Assembly (NCBI RefSeq): GCF_016920785.2
Contig: NW_024609857.1
Location: 129,573,094 to 129,637,093, forward strand
DNA from: Ixodes scapularis
Taxonomy: Eukaryota > Arthropoda > Arachnida > Ixodida > Ixodidae
Direction: 5' to 3'
DNA: 64,000 bases
Made by a program: the position numbers and the translations under genes. Of the stretch, positions 26,001 through 35,000 are shown piece by piece (within the stretch, counting starts at the first letter, position 1; each line of letters starts with the position of its first letter). The notes beneath the pieces were generated by a model. That model searched no databases, was not told where the DNA came from, and saw only the letters and a program-made list of their open reading frames with translations.

Positions 26001-29000
26001 TGTTCGCACGCATGCCAAAATCACAATAGCGAAGACTTCGTCGAGCTTTCCTCTTCTTTGAAAACGTAACTTAAAGCCTCCCCTCCTCTCCTCATCGTCA
26101 ATGATTATATTACCTTTTTTTCCAATCGAACGCGTCCCGCATGAACAACTGTACTCAATTTGGGGATCAGATTGTTTCCCGTCCCCTGGTCGTCGTGTTG
26201 AAGACGACTATGGTGTCTGAAGAATGTGTTTTTCGTGCAAGCTGGCTGTAGTTCAGACGGTGTCGTACACAGTTCGTCGTCGAAAGGCGCTGCGCCTTCT
26301 CGTCGATTGAATATACTGTTCTCTTTTACACAAAACACGGATAAGCGCCGCATGAATAACCTTTTGTCATAGGGTACGCCTTTCTTCAGTCATTTGTTGT
26401 TTTTCTGCAGAGGAGACGAAGGTAGAACCACGTCGACTCGGATCAAAATTGAGCAGCCATCTTTGGCAGCTACACGATTACGCAAGAGGCACAAACGACT
26501 GGCAGTTCAGCAACCGGCGAAGCGGAGAAAACGCTTTACATACGCTCAAACTCCGCATACGTCCAGAAAACGTCGTTCAATCAAGATGTGTCCGTGTAGG
26601 AGAGAAGTGAGAATGTCAAAGGACTGATACGACTCAAGGGAGTTATACCGTCGAAACCAAACACAACGCGTGTTTCAAGAGCATTAATCCCAACTATTGC
26701 GTCAAATAGCATATTTCAAAATCGTTCCTGAATTATGTAATATGAACGTAAGGCATATTTTCCACGTTTTACGGCATTTATTCATCTCCGATGGGGTTTT
26801 ATTTGCCGCGGCTTCGACTGGAACCTGCGGAGCTTCTCGGCTGCTAAGCTTTCGGGGTTGTGACAGTCCAGTACGCAGCAGTGCCTACCGCTTCGACGTC
26901 TGCTATTCTTAGGCAATATAAAAACATTTCGAATCAACACCTTCAAATTGATGCATTAACAGATCCACGAGCAAAAATGCTGGCAAAAGGACCTTCCCAG
27001 TCTTTGCAAATATTTTGAGCTAGATGGCGCGATGTGTCACACCAAACGTGATTGCTCTTATGGCTATAGTTCGTCCGTTTACCTTTTCAACATCGACAGT
27101 GTTGTCGCCTAATAATCACGTATTGCGAAGTATTTGTACGTTCTAAATTAACTGACCGCTCTTACTCTAGCGTATCAAAAATGTTACGCTATATCGTAAC
27201 GCAGGACAAACATCCTTAAAGTCCTTGTACCCCGTGCTGACCTCAACACAAGTCTCATGCCAGTCTTATTTCACCAAATGACTCCTTCTCTAACCAATTA
27301 GCACCCTAATAAATAAAAGAATAGTTGAAGCTTCTACTTTATAATTGCATTTTCGACGCTTACTATTCTGACAGCACTTTAACAAGTGTAGGTAAAGTGA
27401 ATGTGAGGTGGGCTGGAACAACTGAATTGATCTGGAATGCTTAACGACAGTGTTACTATTACAGTTTAATGAACAATTCGAACGAGTGCTGTTCTAAATG
27501 ACGCATGGATCTTTTCATTGACGATTCTGAAGATACGGACCCTTTACGTGCTTTTAGTTATATCGAATTATAAATATGGGAACGTACTGATAACCGCGAT
27601 AGGTAGAAACGTAAGCTTTGTGCGATATTTCCACGGCTTTCGGGAGGCCCGTTGTTCCGGACGTGTAGAGCATCACCACGACCTCCTCAGTGTTGTTAGT
27701 AGGCACGTGGGGCATCAAGTCCATCCCGCACCGCTCTTGAAACTCGAGGACGTCGATAAACCCTGGTGCGTTTCCCACGGAAAACAGCCCCTGCGAAGAC
27801 CAGGAAATTCCGTTCCCTCGTAGGTCGGCATTTTGATTACAGAGTCGTACTAGAAGCAAAAAGCAGATTACATATTCAAATAAATGTCATTATTTTATTT
27901 TAAATTAACAAAGGTTGATTTACTATCGTGGTAGAAGACTATTAAGTAATCATTATTCCCACGCGTCATCCTTTCTGCGACCGTCGTTTTAGCCGTAAAC
28001 ATTCAGTACTGTTTCATCTGAGTTATATTGGTGTACAGCCCGCCACAGTATGAATGACCCACCCACCGACGCGCTTCACGCTATGGTGGTAAGCACACTT
28101 TGCCCACGGGGCATAATTTTTTTTTTTTTAGGTCGATAGTAGAACGACGGTTAATTTATTTCTTCGCTTCAAAGATTCTGGGCCTTGTCCGGGCGGTTCC
28201 TGTTCAGACGACTTAGCTCTGACTCGTCGAATGGGTCTTTCATAATTTTGGACACTGAACATCACACTGAAAATAAAAATGAGCTGTCGGATGACACCTG
28301 TGAATTCAAGGGCCGGCCTCAAGCATGCAGAGTGAAGGGCTGAGGGTGTTTTAGGGTGCATGTGTAATCCTAATTGCGTGACTGCCGATCAACAATTAAC
28401 ACGAGTTATGGAATACAAACATTTTTTACGGTCAACGAGACTTCGAGAAAAATTATTCCATAGATACAAGTATTGTTTCAACTCAATATTATCACGACAC
28501 GCCTTGGAAACGCGCATAAGTAAAAAAAAGTTCTACAGTAATAATCAACAGAGGTAGCCTTCAGTCGCTCTCAGTTTAAAGTAGTAAGGAACTAATATAT
28601 TTATTTTTTGTTTTATTTGTAGTAATACTAAGTGCATTTTTGGAATTTAGACTGCTCAACTAAACGAAATGGATCAGCTGAGCGCATAGATGATGATGGC
28701 TATAATTTGGTGATTTTTCGGTCTCTTCCTTTTGAATGGGACCGTCCTTTGGTGTTAAGGTCATATACACCCGTTTTCACAATACGATGAACCGTACTGG
28801 ATACTACGAGCAATCGGAGCCAATCCAAAGCCATGCGAGTTTCACGTGACCTTCGGCAGCGTCGCAGCGACGCGCGGGAGGCGTAGTCACGTGGTCCGGT
28901 CAAAACGCTGCATTAGGATATCTAGTTGCGCTCGGTACGGTCCACCGTAAGCTGAAGCAGAGTACAGCGTGGGATACTTCCCTATCCTCTTTGCTGCACC

Positions 29001-32000
29001 AGCTGCCATCGAGTTTCCAGCCTCGCATCAAGCGCTGGATGCCGTACTTTCGCAATCACCGCCATCGTTTGATCGTGCCGCGGGAGCTCCTATGCGATGC
29101 CGGCGACGCGTCGTCATTTTACACTCCTGGCGCAGCCCACATCCAGACGCACACGTTCCCGTTAGTGTGCTGTGACTGCCGGTGACGCGCCGCCGTTTGC
29201 GGGCACGGTCCCATTGGTGTACTGTATAGACCCTTTCAGGCAACATTTCATGGGTGCCGCCATCTTGACGTTACGTGACCCTGCCGCCATAACCGCCCTT
29301 CAATTTCTCGCCGTTCCTCCGCGTTGTGTGCTGCACCGGCCACTACCGGAGCTTTGTTTCGCGTTCTTTTACGCTCCGCGTTGAAATCGTGTTTGTTTCT
29401 TTAGGTCTTTTCGATATTTTGGGCTTTCATTTAATCATTTGATGTCTATATTTCAACATAGCTCTTGTATTTTTTTTTTATTTATGAAATGGAATCGGAC
29501 AGCGAATGGATCGACGATACAAGATTATGACTTCAGAGACCATGTAAGGTCATCCCATTCTAACGTTTTTCTCGCTAATAAAGGGCAGTCAACACCATTG
29601 CGACATATGCAAATTTCAACTGACGCAGTAAGGCTATCCAATCGTGCTTCTCGCTGCATGTGCGCGCTCGTTTCCGTAAAGACGACCCGTATGTAAGCGC
29701 TTTAGCGTGCGACGAGACGAGCGACGGCGACAACGACGAGAGTCAGCGACGAAGATTTCTCACTGTCGCCTGCTGCATCGCTCGGTTTATTTTGTTTCGT
29801 AGCTTATCGTCTTGGTCGTTTGCTCCCGTCGCTTCTATGCGGTTTGCCTCGTCGCGCGACTGCCCGAGCGACAGCGAAGCGGGTCACCGTCGCTTGTCTC
29901 GTTGCTCGCCGAATCGCTTGCATGCGGTTTATACTTAATATCGAGGCGCCAATGGTTCGATGCTGTGTGCATCGAAATTAATTGAGCATAAACCGCATGT
30001 AAGCGATATGGCGAGCGACCAGATAAGCGACGGCGACCCGCTTCACTCAGTCAGTCGCGCGACGAGGCAAACCGCATGGAAGAGACGGAGCAAGCGACCA
30101 AGACGGTGAGCGACGTTTTATAGAAATCCCAAAACCGATCGATGCGACGGGCGACAGTGAGAAATCTCCATCGCAAGTCTCGCCGCACGCTAAATCGCTT
30201 ACATGCGGGTCGGCTTTATGGAAACGAGCGCGCACATGCAGCGAGAAGCACGACTGTGACAGCCTTACTGCGTTAGTTGCAATTTAAATATGTCGCAATA
30301 GTGTTGACTGCCCTTTATTAGCGACAAAAACTTAAGAATGGCATAAACTTACATGGTCATTGAAGCCCCATAATCTTGCATCGTCTACCCATTCGCTGTC
30401 CGATTCCATTCCACGAATAAGAAAATACAAGAGCTATGTCGAAACATAAATATCAAATGATTAAATGAAAGTCGTGCATATCGAAAAGACCTAAAGAAAA
30501 TAGAAGATTTCAACGCGGAACGTAAAAGAACACGAAAACGAAGCTCGGGTAGTGGCCTGGGCAGCACACAACGCGGAGGAACGGCAAGAAACTGAAGGTC
30601 GGCTATGGCGGCCCAGAAAGCGCGCGAAGGGCGCGCCGACTGGTGGCAGCTCGAGTAACTGACTCGCTGAAAGCCGCCATTTTTGGCAGATTGCGCGTCT
30701 GACTTCCAGACGCGCACGCTCCTAGTTATCTGTTGTGGCTGCGGTGTCTAGAGATGTAAGCGGTTGAAAAAACATTCAAAATGTTTTTTAGCCAGGATAA
30801 ATTTTTTAGCCAGGATAAAATTGAAAAAAAGAATAAAACAACCAGACAGAGCTCTCAATCTGTGAAACGCTGCCGCGCGCCGGCGGCGGCGACGTCCACC
30901 TTTCGCTGGACGTCGAGAAACGCCTCTCTATCGTCGCAGAATGCAGAACCTGCAAGGAAATTTGGTCAAAAGAAGGGAGTTAAGGAGTCTGCGAAGCACC
31001 GGTATCCATCCACATGGTGGCAAGGAGTTTTCTTCAACCAACCCATGAGTCCCCTCGCCCCTCGCGTACTGCAGATTCCCCCTTCTGTGGCATGTGAAAG
31101 AAACTGGTCCGAGTCTGGTAATGTGCACACCAAGCTACGCAGCAGGCTCGCAGGGTATCGCGTGCAAAAACGTGTGAACGTGCACTCCAATCTGAATGTC
31201 GGGAAGGCTTCGTGCGCTGCGCAGCGAAGCATTGACGCGTCAAGAGGAAATGAATCGGAATTATCGGACACGGATTGATAGAAATGTCAGTCTTGACGCT
31301 TTGATGTGAAATCGATGCCTTGACGTGAAATCATACTTAGATTTAGAAACCGGAAGCTCTGCGGGAGCATGGGACTTTTGTGGTGCAGTAATGTAACAAT
31401 TAAGCTCTTTTAAGAGTTAACAAAATAAATGTATCGGGTTTTTCATAGCTCTGTGCGCAATGATATTTTTTCAATTTTTAATATTTTTCGAAAAAAACAT
31501 GAAAAAACCCTTTTAATTTCCAAGCACCCTCAAAATTTCATGAAATTTTACATCACTACCGGTGACGTGCCGCCGTTAGCGAGCACGCTCCCATTCGAGT
31601 ACTGTACAGATGCCGGCGACGCTCTGCCATTTTTGGCTCAGGTACGTCTCAGCATGCACCAGCTTGGCGGTACTTGTTTATAAAATCCAAATTCGTTCAG
31701 TGCTTCATACTCCGCTTCATCTTACGTTCAAGCGCAGCGGATGTTGCGAGCCACCGGAGCCAATCCAAGGCCGCGTGAGTGTCACGTGAGCCTGGAGAGT
31801 GGGCACAGCGGTGCGCGGAAAGCGTACCACTGGTCACGTCCACAGAGCAGGATTGGCTAGGATAGCTCGTAGCGTCCGCTGCGTCCGGACGTAGGGGAAC
31901 GGAGTATAAAAGAATTTTAGTAGATCGTTCCGATGCCTCCGATACTGCCGATGATGATACCCGACAACGATACGATGCCCGAGCAAAGGCTGCGGCGTAT

Positions 32001-35000
32001 TATCGGGTGTCGTTGTCGAAGTCATCGGAACGATCTACTAAAACTGTCTATAGTCTCGCGCACGTGCTGTGCCATCTGCCAGAAGAGGCCTGTGTCGCAG
32101 TCGCGGATGTCCATAAGCCGAGCCGCGCACCCTGCGTCTGTTTGCGTTCGGGGGTCTTAACCCAAATAGGTGATCACTGCACGAAACGTAAATCTCAAGT
32201 TTAACCCCATTCTTGTTTGATAATCACCACGTGATAGTCGCAGTTGGTTTATTGCTCTGCCCTCCAAAATGTGTGCAATATGCTATGCTCTTCAGATATA
32301 AAACACAAAACTGCAAAAAGGATAAACCTTTTTTTTTAATTATAACTATACAGATTAGAGAATGCAGCTGGCATAACAAAAAAGCAACCAAAGGCTTGTT
32401 TGTTCTTTCATCGATTTTTCGTTTTTTTAGTTATAGATACTTTTTAGGCACTCCATCGCGGATAATAGAATTACCGCCATGCCCCCCATGTATATTGTTC
32501 CATTTACGCGCATATCGAGGGCTGTGCACCGAGACAGAAGAGCCTCTAAATACAGGGCACATGAACGCGCAGGTGCGAGTCGCGAAATGAAGCCGCAGAG
32601 TTGCACATGCTTCGCTCGCGTATCGTTTTTAGGTCCAAGGTCAATGTTGCCGCGGCGCTACACTCCCCTCTCCCTCACAAGCGAGTCCACTGCGTCGCGT
32701 GCGTATCTTACACCACCTGGAAGCCGGAGCACTGAAGCTTTAGCAGAGGCACTAAAAAGTCAAACGCGAGGTACCGATTGTACAAACTCCACCTAGAGAA
32801 TAATCAAAGCCTATGCGAAAGACTATTGACGTCATCGCAGTGAGATCGAGCGAAGACACGAATTGGAAGCGAGTGCTGCGTCGGCATTCGGCGTGGTCTC
32901 GTGTCCAATGAACGCGTCGAAGGACGCTCGGCTTCGGGCTCGGGTCCAAGTGCTCAGTTGGCGACATCCGAATTTGATGGCGTTCTAGGGGGAAATCCTT
33001 CCACCTGGTTAGAGTGGGGACGAAGACGCAGCTCTTATGCTCGTCTTCTGGTTCTGCTTGGATAATTTGTTTACCACGTGACCCCTTCTCCGCCAATAAG
33101 CAGTTGACGGCGAAAGAAAAATTTATGGGATGCTCCGGCTCCGCCATTTCTTTACACTAGCGAGGGCTAGCCGAGGTCACGTGGTTTGCAGGCCCATTTT
33201 GTTTTGCTGAGCACTGTGCATTACCATTCGGTGAACATATATCAGATGTTAAGACGGCAATCATACGAAATGGCAAAAGCATAGAATAAAAAAAAAAGAA
33301 ATGGAAGAAAAGTCGTAGCATATGATTTCACTCACCCAGCTTCTATTATTGTCGCAGTGATAAAACAAAAATGAAGGGTTGCGTTCCTGTTGCCACGTCA
33401 TCATAAGCTGTATAGACATGGGCATAGGCTTGTTCGATTGTGTTGCAGCGTGCGTAAAATAATGAACTCACTTACAAAAAAAAGTTAAAACCTCCCTTCT
33501 TCTTTAGGTTCGTCGTTTTTTTGAAGTTTAGGCAATCGTTCTCCTCTTTCTAAACAGCATCCACTACGTAAATGCAGAAAAAGATAGTTGTTTTGCATAT
33601 CATTCGTGACTAATAATTAGGCGAGTGCATGAACAGGTGGCAACTATCAGTGCAAAGAGACCCGCCTTAAAAATCTTGTGAAGGTATGCAATACAAAAAA
33701 ATATTTGTGGTGTTCAATGCATATAATTATTGCCGCTTAAGTGTATACGCATGATCGGAAAAACCTAGTATCTCAAGGGGCACATGCCGCAGGAACTCAA
33801 GCACCGAGTTCCGACTGCAGCGGTCCTCAACCTGTTATACCGTTAGGTGGCGCATATAGAGAGAAACAGTTCATTTCCTTTATTTAAATTTAACTAAAAA
33901 ATTGCAATCGTGATTGCAGTGGTCCTCAAAGGTGTATAGTTTGGCTTAAATGATAGTGGAAGGTGTCGACAGGGGTAAGCAACTATCATACTACATCTGG
34001 ATAGGTCATTTTGTATTAGTGCATGATGGAATTACATACTGCTTGATGCTTGCTTCCCCCCCTCCCCTTTTTTTTAAATAATATATCCTGTATATTTGCT
34101 AGTTAGTTGTAAACCTTTTAATGTCGTGTTATTTGCTTTCGTTTTATGTGTGAATGTATATGTTGTATCCCACACCTACTTGGGCCTTCGATGGCTTGTA
34201 GTATCCTCTAAATAAAATAAAAAATCTAAAATTAAAGCACTGGTCTTTTTCTTGCGTGACTGGGAAAGAAAAGCAACGAAAACAGACTGAAGTTTAAACA
34301 TTGCGAGCTACTGACATTTCAGTCCCACATTCCCCCTCTTTACCATTTCTTTGTCTGATAGCTGGAATCTTGGCCGCCATTTTTTCTCGGAATCACGAAA
34401 AGGACTGATGAAATGACAGAATGGGTATTAGCCCATTTGATATCATCACATAAAATTCGGATCTGACGACTCTTTTTTTGTTTTCTGCGGAGAATACGGG
34501 AGCCAGTTATGGAGGGACGGAATTACACAAACCAAAGAAAAGAGAATATTACGACAGGAGAACAAACCAGCTAGTTGCACTGGGTTACTGCGCATATTTT
34601 TTGCTTGCTCAGGATCCTTTTTTCAGAAACAAATGTAATAAATCTCAGACGTCGACCGGACTCACCTTAATGGCTGACGGCATGGTAATTTGGAGAAGTT
34701 TGGGTGCTGTCTCCTTGTCTGTGAGGATGTAATCGCACGCGCTGTCCCGAAGCACGTATATAACCTCCCCTAAAACAACGAAATGCATTCACTCAGTCTA
34801 AGGCGCATTAGTGATTATGTATAGGGTGGCCACAGTTTTTCCGAGGCTGTAAAACAAACCATGGAATCCAGCACCGGTACATAGAAACCTTCAACTTCCA
34901 CCGAATGTATATTTAGATAGGGAATTTTAGTTGAAATGTCAGGGCGTTATTTTCCTCTTGTAAAAATTAAAACCAACGAACTTTATAAAATCGACGTGGA

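Noticed and set aside
27791..27852. Longer exon 4 starting at the TTGCTTCTAG acceptor
   Set aside because: It would enter in a phase that does not match the phase-0 end of exon 3 and adds residues without family similarity.
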